Assembly: GCA_021234155.1 (NCBI GenBank)
Contig: JAJEKV010000410.1
Coordinates: 60,001-124,000, forward strand
Source of the DNA: Isoetes taiwanensis
Lineage: Eukaryota > Streptophyta > Lycopodiopsida > Isoetales > Isoetaceae
DNA length: 64,000 nt
Direction of reading: 5' to 3'
The position numbers were made by a program, and so were the translations under genes. Below the pieces are notes generated by a model. The model was not told the DNA's origin, made no database searches, and saw nothing but the letters and a program-made list of their open reading frames with translations. Every line of letters starts with the position of its first letter. The first letter of the stretch is position 1. This document shows positions 1 through 13,479 of this stretch, in pieces.

Positions 1-1213
1 TTGGCAAACTTATCGGAGGGTATGCCTTTTAATCTTCTACTTTTATAATTTAAGTGCCTTCCTTTATGCTATTGTTCTAGTGCAGATATAAGTGGGACAC
101 AAATCCCTCTCATTTAAGGCCCTGAACGTGGGCTCTTGGGCTTATGAAATGGGCTTCGTGCATTTGCTAATCTAAGGCCAAGATCTGTTTCTACCTCGGT
201 ATGAATTTTGTGGACTACCTTATATACAATTGGTTCTTATCTTTGAGGTTGGAGATGCAGCTCGTAGATAGTTCCACATTGAAACGTGGAGTTGCTTTGA
301 AGGGATCGACATCATGGTCATCCGAGGGAGTGACTAGAGGTACATGTTTGTTACGGCCATTTTTATTTGTCGTGTCAAAATGGTCCAAACTTCTTGGTGT
401 TTTTACATCGTGGATTTACTTTGGGCAGCCAAAAGGATTTGGAACAAATCCAGATGGGGATCGAATTGGCTTCAACACCGAAGTCTATTCTATACCAGAG
501 GTAATTTTGTCCTTCAAAGGGTTTTAAAGTAACTTCAAAGAAATAGCAGAAGATAGTTTTTATCATACAGATTGATAGGATTGCTCGAGTCGGCTTTGAG
601 ACAGCCAGGAAAAGGCGTGGTCGGCTTTGCTCTGTTGACAGGGCCAATGTATTGGAGGTATCTAGCATATCTTTTCCGTTGCTCAGTTTAGACTGAGGAG
701 GATTCAACTGGGAATGATATAAATGCTCTGAAACAGGATATCGGCAAGCTTTGATGCCTTCTATTTTTGTGTAAGATTCATACCGTAATTATCGCTTCGA
801 TCTCTGAGAGAGCAACGCTATTGCTGTTTCTCGTGGCTTGTGGGCTCAAGATTCGTCGATTTTGCTGCTACCTCCAAGAGGAAGAACAATACCTTGCAGT
901 GTTTGCAGGTTGTAAATGTCTAAATGTTATTCTATTCTAGGACTAGTCTTTATCTGTATTCTGACCGAAAACAAATAGGTTTAGCCTCCTCAAATGAAGA
1001 TCAGATCGTATAGATTGCTTTGCTATGGTAGTTATTTTTTTTTACATTTCAATTCAAGATAAGAAATGCGCAGGTGGATTCTGCATTGCCCAAATGTAGG
1101 TTCTGCATTGCCCAATACCCAGTTTAGGTCCAAATTAGTTGCTGGCGATTAGGTCAACGCGGTCTTACTCTGGCTATGGTGATGTATATTAAGAAGAATC
1201 ATTGGAACGGACA
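1..1213. other. No recognisable gene
   Basis: I see nothing I can name here. Open frames are short and overlap on both strands, and none shows a known domain. The stretch lies directly upstream of the NECAP-like pseudogene and could contain its decayed promoter and first exon. Confidence 0.4.
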
Positions 1214-1620
1214 TTGCTGGTGGTTAGGGAGGTTTTCGATTACAAGATCCCGCCTACAATGATAAGCGAAGCTTGTAAGTATAGCGATGGCTGCAATTCG
1301 ATAAGATTTGGTCTTGAAGATTAAGGGTGGTATCTTTGAAAGATAAATGTGAGATCAGATTGGAAAATTCAAATACTGGAGAACTCATGTTCATCTTGGC
1401 CAAAGGGATGCTGCTGTTGGGACTGTTCGATTCTCAGACTGGATGATGGGCGTGGGAAACATGCCTTCATAGAGCTTGGTTTTGCTAAAAGGAATGATGC
1501 TTTTAACTTTAATGTAACTTTATCTGATCATGAGAAGAATGTGAAGTGTGAGATGGATAAGGACCACGAAGAAGGTGACCAGGAGATGGCTTGGACACTT
1601 GAAGGTAAGAGTATTTTTTT
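1214..1620 (+). pseudogene. NECAP-like (adaptin-ear-binding coat-associated) protein, broken
   Basis: Three reading frames in succession match the N-terminal PH-like domain of plant NECAP proteins, which bind the AP-2 ear in clathrin-mediated endocytosis. Frame 1 from 1214 reads LLVVREVFDYKIPP. A second frame gives RWLQFDKIWS, then an in-frame TGA where the family has Gly, then RLRVVSLKDKCEIRLEN (around 1327). A third frame (around 1430-1560) gives DDGRGKHAFIELGFAKRN and FNFNVTLSDHEKNVK. At least two frameshifts and one stop make this a pseudogene. The C-terminal half of the protein is not visible. The order and spacing of the pieces show one ancestral coding sequence. I infer the family from these motifs; no alignment was run. 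Confidence 0.75.
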
Positions 1621-4600
1621 TAATCACGAGCTTATGGTGCTGATCATTCTAACATCCCATATTAATACAAATTTAATTTTAAAGGATAAATGGAGACTTT
1701 TCATTCAGACGATCAAATTAACTTTAGATATGTTTTTTTTCAAGAGTGTCCCCATTGCTATACACAGATTTATTTTCTTGCAAATTTGAAATCCCTCAAA
1801 CCTGAAAATGTAAGGTTGTAAATGTAAGGTTGTAAATATTAACATATTCCGGCATTTTCCTTTGGTCCTTGCATGTTCTTTCAATTGAGGTCCAGGATGC
1901 ATTTCATGTTCATAATTGTGATTATGTAGCAAGAACTTTTGCTTCTACAATCATTGTTGAATGGTTTTATTACTATTGTTTGCAGGTTCAATGCTCTTGC
2001 AGCGAGTCCGACAACTCAAAAGCATTGTTGGTGTTGAGATATTACAACTATACTGGCAACGTCTTTTTATTTCCATTTTGTTCAAGACAAGCCTTTCAAG
2101 TAAGCAGGTGTAAGCCTAACGTAAGTCTTTTAGACAAGTATGTGCAAGTCTAACCAAATGCCTTCTTTAGATGTTCTGTGAGCCTTCTGCCATAATTTCT
2201 GCACCAAATCTTCAGGTTGCTGCTGCAAGTGATGGTAGCATGTAAGTTTTGTTTCCTAAGAACTCTTGCTCTCATCTTCTGTCTAGAAGAACGCTTTGTA
2301 TTTTCAAGCATAGTTGCCCATTAATAAAACATTATTGTTCGAATTGCTTTTATCAATTACAGTTGATCAAATTATTGCAGGAGATGCAGGTCGATCCATC
2401 TAAGCAGGGGAAATTGGTGGTGCCAAATGCCAAGGCTGCTCTATTTGAAAGGATCCTATTTTTGTGCGACTCGTGGAAATATGTTGTTTAAGCAAGCACT
2501 ATAGAGGAACTGTTCAAGATCCAAAGAATTGGAGAAAAGCTATACCAACCGAGGAGTGAGCATGCATCTCCATTTTTGTGTCTTGAGAGGAGCAAGTTTG
2601 TAGAAAAGAGAACTTAAGATCTAGGGGTTTCATATGTACCTTTAAGATCTAGGGGTTTCGTACATACCCTGGAATGAAGCTGCAGATCCTGTATATAATT
2701 CTGCAAGCTTAGGTGACATCTTGCAAGCAAGGTACAATGTTCATTTTGCTTTTACTAGGTTTAAATTTTTCCTTCTATGATTTGTCAAGAGATTGAATTA
2801 TTGTTTGACAGGGGAAGATTTAAATATTTGGAATGATGAACAGTGCAAGAAATGCTCTTTGTGGATTCAGTTTGGTGTTTAGGGAATCACGCTACGTGTT
2901 CGCTATGTCATGTGTACATAAATGATGGACGTTGACCCAAAATTTAAAGTTCGAGAGTAGATGATTTAACATAACAAGTTATCTTCACTCAAGTATCGAT
3001 TTTAGTATGTCTTTATATCTCATGCAACACTTTTGCATAAAAATACTTTTAATAAGCCTTTATTTATATTTTTGGATGTGTCTTCATATCCATGTGATAT
3101 CTGTGTTGTACATCTCGGATTCATTAGATGTTAATATAAATAGCAATAGAGGCCCATGAAACTGAGAGTCCAGTTTTATCTTTGCTGGTTACTGGTTGCG
3201 AGCATTGGGCTGAAAAATTATGGTAGTACAGGCTAGAGCATGCCTCGTTTGGCCTCTATTGCTTCGAAAGAACAATCCATGAACATATGCCTTTTTAACT
3301 CAAACATGTATTTGCATTGCTTTCCAAGTCTGGCAAATCTTTCAATGGCCGACCTAACTTGCATTCTCCATTTATGTTTCTAGAGAAAAGCAAGGCCTTC
3401 AAGCAAGGATATTTTAAGATATCCCGGTGTCTTGTAATTGTCAAGGAAATGATAAGGAACCATGGGTTAAGCCCATTGTTGCGAGGGAAAGCTGATTTCT
3501 CATCATATCTAGTGCGTAAATATCTATTTTGCTTGTTCTCATCATATCCGCGGTAAGAATTAGCTTTCATTACGTAAAGGTTGAATGTGGCATTGATATG
3601 CAACTCAAATAGGTGGAGTGCTGAGGATGAATACCATTCTTATGATTGTGGAGCATCTGAGCAGTTGGATCTTGCCTACAAGATCACTGGTTTCAAGCTT
3701 CATAACAAAGCCAATGGAGGCTTCTATGGTTGTTCTGAAGAATGTGGATGCCTTGGTATGCCTTTATATGAGGTTAGTGGATTCCAAATTTAACGGAATA
3801 AATTATGGTCCACCTTTTTAAGCTTGCCTTAAGGTCTTCAAATGATGTCACGGTTCTATGCTTATGCAAAGCTGACCCATTTTGCTTCATGGGTGCATTT
3901 GTTCATCTAATAACTACTATTGGACATTAATATCTTCAACTCTAGAGCAAGCATCCGGCTCCTTTTCCTACTAGTATTACAGGGTGCCAAATTGAAAGAA
4001 CTGGATTTACGCTGGTCAAACCTTTATATTTGGCATATATGCTGACTTAGGAAGCACAGTATGTCTAATCCTTTAATAAGATGCGCTAATAAATTTTCAT
4101 AGGGCATATTTGGCATATCATGACTTAGTCAACACGATAATATGTCCACTTCTTCGATATGCAGATAAATACTTGCTTTCATTGCTTATAAGTGGTTCCA
4201 ACGGATGTTCTTTCCTCAGCTGCTGAAAGGTGCCGACCTTGATGGAGCATCTATGACAGGCACAATCTTATTGGAGATTTAAAGGTATTTTGATGCTACT
4301 AAGGACTGCACTTCTCAAATTTCGGCTTTAGTTAAATCATTCCAAAGGGACTGAACTAGGATAACATCTATGTATATGTATGTAGGTCGAGTTGGGTTAA
4401 ATTCGATTTGATGCTACCATGCTTTTTTTTAGGTCAATATAGTGCAAAGACAAAGATGCATGTGCATTTGCCCAGTATCAAATGAATGCATATTGAAATT
4501 TGTTCCAACCTATTAGTATTTGTATCACAATTGATGGCTTTATCTACCACAAAATGCTGATAGCTCATCTTAACGTACATGTAGATGGTTTACTCCTTTT

Positions 4601-5242
4601 AAGCACCTGGATGATGTGTATATTTTAAGACATGAACAAAAGCAATTTATAGATAAAAGTTTTGGTTATGCTGTAAGTAGTCATTGTATGTTTCTCAAGT
4701 TATTTTTAGGTGGTGCATTTGTGAAGTTCTTGTGAATACCACTATGTTCGTTTAAGTACTTCAAACATTACACTTGGCTAATTTTTGGTCCAATATATTA
4801 GTTTAAGTGCTTCAAATACTGCACTTGGGTGACACATGCAATGGACTTTTAAAGTTGAATGCATCCTAGACCACCTTGTTCAACAAACACTCTTTGTTTT
4901 TACAAAGGAATAGTAAAACAATATATACCTCTATACACTATGGAGATGCAATCTTGGAAATTCAAACTTCAATAGACATGTACTTAAATTTCGATATACA
5001 TGTGAAGACAACCTCCCCTTCCCCCTAACAAGATGTCTGTCATAGATCGAACTTTTATTTCCCTCTTCAAATTTTTTTCATATGTATACCTCACTCCACC
5101 AACTTCCTATATTCACATTCTTGGATCCAAATTAAATTGTACAATATAGAACCACATGCCTCTTCCAAAAATTAATAAATAAACAAATAAATAATTGAAT
5201 CAAGTGCATCATTGCTCCCCTCATCCCCACAGCCTTTCCTAG
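1621..5242. other. Gene-poor stretch with unrecognised short ORFs
   Basis: Short open frames occur on the plus strand around 2380-2490, 3317-3556 and 3581-3821. None has a motif I recognise. The 3581 frame is Cys-rich near its end (YGCSEECGCLG), but overlapping frames are equally open. A local direct repeat of GATCTAGGGGTTTC lies near 2620-2665. Microsatellite-like A/T sequence fills the rest. Confidence 0.35.
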
Positions 5243-5379
5243 AACCCATCTAATAGGAATCGAAAGAGCAAACAAAAATAATTACATGAACACTTGGAGC
5301 CCAAATGAAGGTTGCAAACCCATCTAATGGGAATTGAAAGGTTACACTAACACTTGGAGCCCAAATGAACATTGCAAAT
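5243..5379. repeat. 74-bp tandem duplication
   Basis: A unit beginning AACCCATCTAAT starts at 5243 and again at 5317. Both copies contain ACACTTGGAGCCCAAATGAA followed by a short variable tail. Divergence is a few bases. No coding function is seen. Confidence 0.75.
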
Positions 5380-5627
5380 CTTGAACATGCAATTATGGAA
5401 ATGGAGATTGAGTACCCTTTCCCAATCCACTTGCAATTTTGCATGATAAACTAAGAATACTCCATGTGTGATATGATATTCAATACGAGCCTCTTTAACT
5501 CCCTCCTATGTAAGCAAAAAAAGGGGGGAAGGGGGAAGGGGAACAACAAGAATCATCAAAGCCACAACATAACAAACCATTCAATATAACAAATTTTCTA
5601 AAGTTAGCATCACTGTTTGGTGCATTT

Positions 5628-5840
5628 CAAATCATGTAGAAAGCACGTTGTAAATGTCTAGTATAAGGTCTTCGCCATATATGTCATCAACAATTCTAGA
5701 AAGAAACAAATACCACTTGCATTTGTTATTTTGTATTCAAATCATGTGGAAAGAACATTGTAAATGTCTAGCATAAGATCCTTAGCCATATATGTCATCA
5801 ACAATTTCTAGAAAGAAAGAAATACCACTTGCATTTGTTG
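5628..5840. repeat. 110-bp tandem duplication
   Basis: Two adjacent copies start with CAAATCATGTRGAAAG at 5628 and 5738. They share CCATATATGTCATCAACAAT and ATACCACTTGCATTTGTT. Differences are scattered substitutions and small indels, so the duplication is not recent. Confidence 0.8.
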
Positions 5841-6683
5841 TCTAGTACTTTAATGATGAAGAGCGTAAAGACACATCATTCCATTAGGCATTCCCATAAC
5901 GTGTTTACTGCATGTGAGCAAATCAAGAGTCCATGGGATTTTTAAAATCAAGTCAGTAACAATGGTCGTAGTAAATCACTCTTCAATAACAAAGTTGGCA
6001 TGTTCATTGCAATGAACACATATTTTAAGTGAGGCAATGTCCCTAGCCCCCGCCAAGCCATACTGCCTATTCTGGCCAACAATGAAACAACCACTATTCA
6101 GATTATTACTAGTTGTTGGGTACCATAACTAGTGTCTTTTAATGTGAATTTTGTACACGTTATAACACCACAATGCAATGATTATAAGCACCACCTCCTA
6201 ACCCTATGGATAAAGGACAAGAGAAGAATCAATTTTTATAAATAATTATTTCCAATAAGTAGTGAAATGAAGACGAGCAAACAGCAAACAACAATTTCAG
6301 GTGGAGAGATTTAGTGGCACTGCTATTGATTGGGCTGGATTCGCCTTGCTAACTGTCTATTTCCCCTGTTTTGGGCAGAGTATATGGTCACTAAAATACC
6401 ATCTCTTTCATAACAAAGGCAGTAGCATCCGGCTTCCGTCAAATAGGAAATAAGTTTAAGAGCTCTTTACCTTGGGGAGTTGCTACTTCTAATTACAACA
6501 GAGAGCACGTTCAGAACGGCCATCGAAGTTTGAAGACCGCCCATTTTTATAGATCATACCAAACATATTATTTCTTACTGTGATTCGAAGCAAACAGAGA
6601 TATATGTTCGCTAAATATACAGAGATCCGTGTTTACTAAATATATGGCATATTTCTGAATGCGTCCTTCTCCCTCCCACCTGA

Positions 6684-6853
6684 GAGCTTGCCATGCCTGA
6701 GAAAGAGCTTGCCATGCCTGAGAAAGAGCTTGCCACAGAAAGAGCTTGAGAAAGAGCTTGCCACTAAATATTTCTCCCTGCCACAGAGAACATCTTCATC
6801 CTTTTTAATCTAACCTGCGCAAAAGCTCGAAGAGCTTGCCATGCCTGAGAAAG
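6684..6853. repeat. Short tandem repeat (GAGCTTGCCATGCCTGAGAAA)n
   Basis: A roughly 20-bp unit containing GAGCTTGCCATGCCTGAG is repeated, with truncated versions, between 6684 and 6764. A further copy lies at 6831-6853. It looks like a degenerate minisatellite. Confidence 0.75.
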
Positions 6854-7049
6854 AGGGAGCCAGATTTGTGAAGAGGGCCGAATTGGGCTTTGGGTTTTCT
6901 CCTACAACATAAAAACAACAAATACAAAGATAAATACCTTCATTAGGTAACAAACTATGAGGCAACAAACTTTGAATCCGGAATTATCTTTCTGAAGAAT
7001 CTGCTCCAGAACAAACTGACGTACCTCTAGTTAAGGCGATGTTAATTTT

Positions 7050-8060
7050 CAGAGTCTGGGAGTTGAACCCAACAAATCCAATGCTCGGTCTCCTACACAC
7101 ACGTTGCGCTTCTTCACTCGGTCACAGCCTGCAAACACCACTTTGAGTCCTCCTGCAACAAGGTCACCTGCACTACTGCAGCGTCTAGCACCATCGTGCA
7201 CCGTCAGTTTCACCGTCAGCTCCTGGCGGTATCCCCAGTAATCAAAGCGCCCACAGATCTGCAGTTTTTACTATGTCCACCGGATTCAATGTAAACAGAT
7301 CTACCTTAGCTAATCGGCTCCATCAGATCTATCTCCTTTGCTCATCGACTCCATCAGATCTACCTCTGCCCACACAAACAACCATCGTCGCACTCAAGCA
7401 AACATCCTCCAGCTTTTATCTGATCACACAACCGTCACAGCTCGATGCCCTTCAACCGTTCTTTTTTTTTTTTTTTTCCTTCTCTTCTTTTTATTCCCCT
7501 TTTTCTTCTAATTAGGATAGGACTTGTCTTTTCCAGAAGCTTCACCATACGTGTCCTTTTATTTGTGTGCCAGATTGGTCATATTTCCAATATATGGCAT
7601 GATCAAATTTCTAACAGGCGGTTGCATATAGGTAGGTACCTAAAAACTAGAATGGCCGATCCTTATGGAACCTACTTCCAAAACCTACTTCCAACCTACT
7701 TCTGCAACGAATCCAGCGCTACAGTGCCAAGCTATCAGCCGGATTTCTGCAATTCAGCCTTTTCGGAACAAATCCACTACACAGCCTCGTCTCCTATTCC
7801 TGGTCTGTAAATCGGCTTCAACAGCTTGTGACTCTCCCACTAATACCAATTCAATCGCTTTGCTCAAATTCCTTCCTGCTATTCTGCACCGACTTCATAT
7901 CTGTTCTATGCACCGACTTCATTTGTGAATGCTGGATTTGTGAATGCTGGATGCTCCTTCTGCTCATTTCTGAATGCTGGATGCCGCTTTGAAGGTAAAG
8001 CCCCCTCTTTATTTTTCCCCATATTTTCATATTTAGCTTATTTAGCTTCATATTCAGGCC
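7050..8060. other. C/T-rich stretch without a convincing gene
   Basis: The plus strand is strongly pyrimidine-rich (CCATCAGATCTAC-type repeats near 7290-7370, a T tract at 7462-7480). GAATGCTGGAT is repeated near 7926-7985. The open frames here are products of base composition. I see no domain. Confidence 0.4.
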
Positions 8061-8819
8061 CTTGATTTAAGCATTGAACATATTCAGGCCTTATTCTCAC
8101 CTTATAAGGTTGATCCAAGGTTAACGGATCTATACTAACGGATCTATATACGGACCTATATAAGCATTCACAGCCTCGTCTCCTATTCTGCAAGCTGCCT
8201 CAACCTTATAAAATTACTCAGAAGCAAACAAAATTATCGATGTTGGATTGCACATCTTTTAGCCTTTGAAAATCCAAACTCCAAACGTGAACGTCCAATG
8301 CCAATCCAAACTCCAAACCTCAATCCCGCCCTTAAATCGGCGGTGCAGAAGCTGCAAGATCACAAACTTGGAAGTTCTCAAGAGCCGACTTACAGCCTGG
8401 AGCTATGGCATGACGAAATGCAAAATGGGTGCATTCTTAGAGTAACAAAGTTTTTCTTGCATGTTTCTGTTAAATGCATACTATTCGTTGCACCGTGGTA
8501 AATAATTATTAGCAGATCTATGTTTTTTGTTTGCCACGATAAATGCACACTATTCTTTGCATGTCTGGTAAATATCTAACAGATCTGTGCTTCTTGTTTG
8601 CCAAGAAGAATCAAACATATTTTTCTTCCTAAAATATTCTTGTTTTTGTAGGGCTAAATGGATCCGTCTGAGTAAGGCAACATCAACTTGCATTTCTTCT
8701 TTCTCTAAGCAGGTTAATTCTTTTTTCTTAGCCTTTTTTTTTACTTTTTTCTTAGTTTCTAGGCAAACTTAGTTAGTTTTTTTGTTGTTGTTTCTTTTAT
8801 TGTAGGTCTAGGGTTCCTC

Positions 8820-9030
8820 CTTAGTGAGGCCCTCGCCTGTTGCCCCCCTCCATCGAGGGGTGTGACGATGGTGAGTGTCTTGTTCTATGGAGGAATCCAG
8901 ACTGATTTTTGTAGAGAAGATAATTAGAAAAAAAAAGAGAAAAAAAAACAATAAAACAGAAATAATAAAATAATGAGAAAAAAAAAATAATAAAACAAAA
9001 ACAAAAGAAAAAAATAAGAATTAGAAATTT
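8820..9030. repeat. A-rich simple sequence
   Basis: From about 8925 to 9025 the plus strand is nearly all A with scattered ATAAT and GAGAAAA. It could be a decayed poly(A) tail of a retroposed sequence lying on either side, but I cannot define the source. Confidence 0.5.
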
Positions 9031-9477
9031 GGTTGCCTACCCTTTTACCGACAACATGATGCTTGGTTAGGGAGTCGATTAAAGAGAGACTAGGTTTTAG
9101 AGTTTCTAAGAATGATCCTTAGGAGGGCCGATCCTCACAATGGTGTGCCACATTGAATTGTGCCATGCCGAGGGTGGGTGTCATTGCTGATGTCGAGGAT
9201 TGCTAGGGTCAACCTTTCATTGAGGTGTATAGCCCTCTCCTGGTGCCGCTTGTTGGCTTCGGTCACACGGTTTCGAAAGGAGGGTGCAGTACTCTTATGG
9301 AAGGTCAGGAGGATATTTTAATGAGATATACCCTATTTTTGATGGTGTTGTCGACGAAAGTCCGACACTAATATAGGGATTGGCGTATATTTCATTAAAT
9401 ATTCGTGACTTTGTCATGTGGTCTAGTACAATATGTTCAGTTGAGTGCCAACCTCTATGAGGGAGTTTCCTCATGGA

Positions 9478-10937
9478 GTCAGTAGCTGGGTCAGATCATA
9501 AGTCAAACTTGTTGAAGAGAATGAGAAAAATCTTTGAGAGAGCTTTTTGGGCCTCGAATGATAGAGTTAGAACCGGAAAGATTGATTTTGAAAGGTATGC
9601 TTGGATTGATGGCAACATTATCTCATTGCATAACCTGAAAATATGATTCATGCGGTGGCAAATTTAACTAGTCCAGCTTGAGAGAGAGTCTCTAAAAGAT
9701 AAGGTCGTGGAATGGAATACGACTTTGGACGAATCGAAAGCTTAGAAAGGAAACCCATCAACCCCCACCTAGTTAAGAAAGTGTTGGCAATGCAGACTAT
9801 TAGAGCCAAAGCGCCCTGGTGAGGCCCGATAAAGAGTGGGAAAAAAAAAAGGGCAGATGCCAAGACTATATGGTTTGCAATGGTGGATTCCTCTTAGATA
9901 ATCAACAAGGCCAGAATTGGTTCAGGAACATATGGAACGGTGTACAAATGCAATATCTTGGGTTCTAGTTTTCTTAAAGACGAACCCTATTGTGTTAAAT
10001 TTGGAATGATGATGTGCGGTTAGGATGCGGCGAGGCCTCGATGTGATAGTAAAGGCCATGATGAAAAACATGAGGGAGTCGCAAATCAAAGCTTAGACAT
10101 GGCTCTATCATCACGTTTGCATTGGTCGCATAACCGGGTTGGAAAGAACGGGGTTGATATTTCCTTACTTGGAATGGGGGTTCTTGTGCATCTCTTTTGT
10201 GCATCATGGAGATAATGAGTTTGCGAGGCATGCATTTAAAAGATTAGGGTGTAAGCCTAGTATCGAGGTCGACGTCCATAAGCTTGAGCAACTGAGGAAG
10301 CAAGAGTTATATGTTGCTCAAAGAGTGGGTGATTTAACTATGTCGTTTTTAAGCGGCTTGCTTAAGCTTCATAAAGAGCACCATTTACACATGGACTTGC
10401 ACCCGGGCAATGTCTTGCTTCATTTTGAATTTGGGAAAAGAGAGAGGATACTGAACCCCGGGTGCTATTTATATTGGTATATGTGATTGGGGAGAAGAAC
10501 GGCTAATAGGTGAGCCTGTGGAAGTGAAGCGGTGGGCATACAAAGGCATGGACGGTGCTGCCAAAAAGGCGATTGAGAATGAAAGACTTGCCTATCCATA
10601 CATGCATGATGATTTGTATTGGGGTCCAGAAAGAGATGGAACTAAGATGGTGCCTGCAAGGGTAGATTTCGACCTCTTAGAGGCGGCCTACTTTATCTAT
10701 TACCTTGCTGATTTTGCACGCAAGCATTCTTTCTTGGAGGCTATGGGTACCACTGAACAAAGCCAGAGGTTTCGAAACATGTGCGATTATTTGAAGCATT
10801 GTGTCGAATCCCCAATACGAGACAAGGCACGCAAGTTTGATCTGAACCAGCTACTGAACACCATGCGGAGCACTTGGAATTGCTCTCCAACACATTGCAC
10901 AAGACCCCAAATCTGGGTTAGGTGCAGACGATGCTGA
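9478..10937 (+). pseudogene. Protein-kinase-like gene with frameshifts
   Basis: Pieces in three frames reconstruct a kinase fold. Around 9901 a frame reads KARIGSGTYGTVYK, a glycine-rich loop, then YCVKF with the likely ATP-binding Lys, then a stop. From 10139 a second frame carries the middle of the domain with HMDLHPGNVLL (about residues 80-92 of that frame), the catalytic-loop Asp and Asn. Just past 10470 the frame must shift to read ICDWGEERL, a DWG in place of the metal-binding DFG. The 10518 frame continues to 10937. A frame near 9480-9645 (RAFWASNDRVRTGK) may be its N-terminal part. DLHPGN and DWG are seen in atypical kinases of the aminoglycoside-kinase/ABC1 style as well as in some eukaryotic kinases. 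The subfamily is not recognised. The shifts argue for a pseudogene. Confidence 0.6.
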
Positions 10938-12208
10938 CCAAGCTGGACCAAGTCACGCTTAGCGTGCCATTTATGAGCTCTCTTGTATCCAACCAAAAAA
11001 ATTTATTGATTGAACGATTGTTTTACATGAGCACACATATGGTGCATCATAGAAAGAATCTAACTCAATAATTACATTAAAGCATTTTCTTCCTAAGTCT
11101 ACATCTCAGTGCAATTCACAAGCAGTCAGCAGAGTCCTCCACACATGCATCAGACTGGACATCATCTTTTAACATATTTCTTACTTCATTGAAGCGACCT
11201 CCATGGCCCAAAAAGTCAACCATGCAATTCATGTGATAGGTTTGGCTTCGCTTTATGCCACAACATCCATTCATTACTCTGAAATATTAAAGTCCTTCAT
11301 TTATAAGGCCCGCATAATTGAACCCAGACAAAATACCAGTAAAATGTGGCATCATGAAAACCTCGGCTCTGGTTTATGCCATCAATTTTACTCATGCTTT
11401 CGAAAGTGGATGGATAGGAGAAGTCTAGTTTTGTTCCCTCTTTCAGCGTCCTATCAAATAAAGGAAGGACCATCGAAATCCACCAATGGCACCATGGGCA
11501 TTAAACATTGTCTTCCAAGTATATTGGGTTGGCTTAGAAACCTTTCTCGAATGCTTCATTTGCTTCAATTTTGCTTCCGTATTTGCAAGCGGACATATGA
11601 AGTGATCAGCCAAGCTTGCAATAGAATAAGTCATTTGTGGGTAACCAAAGGTTTAAGTTTCTGTCATGCCAAGGCTTAAGTCTCCCGCCAAGTTGCAAGT
11701 CTTGTAGATTTTCACATTCATCACAATCTCATAATACATGTTCTACGACTGCCACAGAAATCTTATGCTTTTCAGAGTTGCCTACTTTTGATAATCCGAT
11801 TAGCTAAAAGCATTATCTGAACGTTTTTCACGAGTTGCCTTTGGATCATAACCACTACTTTGGATTATTTGAATGTTTTTTCACGAGTTGCCTTTGGATC
11901 ATAACCACTACTTCTGATAATCCGATTGGCTAAAAGCATTATTTGAATTTATTTCTGTTTTATGGTCTTAATTTTACAAGTTTGTTGTAATTTGCGATGT
12001 TTACAATTATGATTGCTTCAGATTACGAGAAAAATAGGGGTTTATATCTTTATTGTACAAATTGATTGTTAGCGTTGCAAGTAGGATTTTTTGGTATTAT
12101 CCTAGATTGTCAATTTATTTATTTATTTATTTTATTGTTTGCAAAAAAATTACTTATACGTTTTTGAAATGTAACACATATAAATGCTAATGTGAATCAT
12201 ATCATTTC
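10938..12208. other. Intergenic, with a 51-bp tandem duplication at 11819-11920
   Basis: The only structure is a direct repeat: TTTTTCACGAGTTGCCTTTG followed by GATCATAACCACTACTT occurs at about 11825 and again at 11876. It is flanked by two copies of ATAATCCGATTRGCTAAAAG. ORFs at 11203-11679 overlap on both strands without recognisable domains. Confidence 0.5.
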
Positions 12209-13414
12209 ATGCAGGAAATTGATCCCATATCCATGGCATTTTCACCTGTTGCATTTTATTTGATTCTTTGCTGTGCCACCTCTCTTGCTCTCTCTTTCCC
12301 ATCAGAATTGCCATTGTTTGTATCCAAAAACCACATGAACGTCTCTTCTTTGAATTCAAGTTTATTGGATGCAACTATTCGGCGCAATCTGTTTGCGACA
12401 ACTCATATTATTGATGTTGGAGTAGGAACCCCTACTACCCGTGTGAAGCTCGTTTTTGATACAGGAGCTCAAGCGACATGGATCGCAAGTGATGCAATGT
12501 GCAACGATAGAATATGCAGTGGCTTTAGTAAGAAGTCTTCAAGCACCTTGCTTTCAGTATATTGCATAGCAGATGCTTGTCATTTATTGCACCAGGGTAG
12601 AAATGGTCACGATCAACTTGCAGATTGTAAGAAAGAGCATCCAAGTGCATGTAAGGCGACTATAAGATATTTAGATGGTAAGGATGTGGACTTGGAGTTA
12701 GTAAGAGACGTACTAACATTTGGTGACGAGTCATCAAGTGTTTATTTTGGTCTTGGAATTAAAGGAAATGAAGACACTATGAGGGGCATTAGTGATGGAG
12801 TATTGGGAATGGCACGAGATGGAATATCAATTATGAACCAAGTTCATTTTCGTGGGGTGTTCTCCTATTGCCTAACACCTTATGAATCTTATGCAAGTTC
12901 TACACTTATGTTTCAGAATCCAAGTTTTCCAGAGGATTACGAAGTTATGTCATTTTATAAGAGTGATCACGAGCCACACTACTATTTTGTGCCTATTATT
13001 GGCTTTTTAGTTTTGATGGTGTTAGTATGCCAATACAAAAAATGGACAGAATTTGGACAAGGTGGTTTCTACGTGAGATCTTGGTGCTTCTTTTACTCAA
13101 CTAATGCCACCAATTTTTAAGAAGTTCATTACTATGTTTGAAGAGCGAGTATTTCCTTTACGGATAAAAGATTCGTTCGGGACAATCATCTCCATTGCTA
13201 CAAATCAGCTCTGGATGTATATTTTCCTCAGGTCAAAAGATTATCTTTGTTTGATGATGGGATCGAACTAAAACTTGAAGAGAATAATGTATTGATACAT
13301 ATTTCAGAATATGAACCATATGATTGGTGCCTAGCTTTTACCAAAACAACTAGTAGGCATAATATATTTGGCAATTATCAAAACAAACGTTTAGGTTTGC
13401 GTTTGATATGGTAA
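12209..13414 (+). pseudogene. Nepenthesin-type (A1B) aspartic protease, broken in its C-terminal half
   Basis: An open frame from 12209 (the second Met at 12233 is a likelier start) has a hydrophobic signal peptide (FYLILCCATSLALSF) and reads like a plant pepsin-fold protease. Features include VGVGTPTTRVKLVFDTGAQ with the first catalytic DTG, SDGVLGMARDGISIMNQ corresponding to the family's GLxGxGR, and FSYCLTPYESYASSTLMF. After about 13000 the family resemblance moves to another frame: VVST, a stop, DLGASFTQLMPPIFKKF, which is the second catalytic site with DSG changed to DLG. A third frame ends in NIFGNYQNKRLGLRLIW and a stop at 13412-13414, the usual C-terminal G-N-Y-Q. Two shifts, a stop and loss of the second catalytic motif make it inactive as a protease. 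The normal family length is 430-480 residues, which the span fits without introns. Confidence 0.8.
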
Positions 13415-13479
13415 TGACTTTTATTTGGAGTGAAATTAACTCCAGAGTGTAACTATTTCTAAGGTTCTAGTTTATGATT

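Noticed and set aside
5520-5545. Poly-purine tract AAAAAAGGGGGGAAGGGGGAAGG as an LTR-element PPT
   Set aside because: No LTR start follows it and no pol sequence precedes it.
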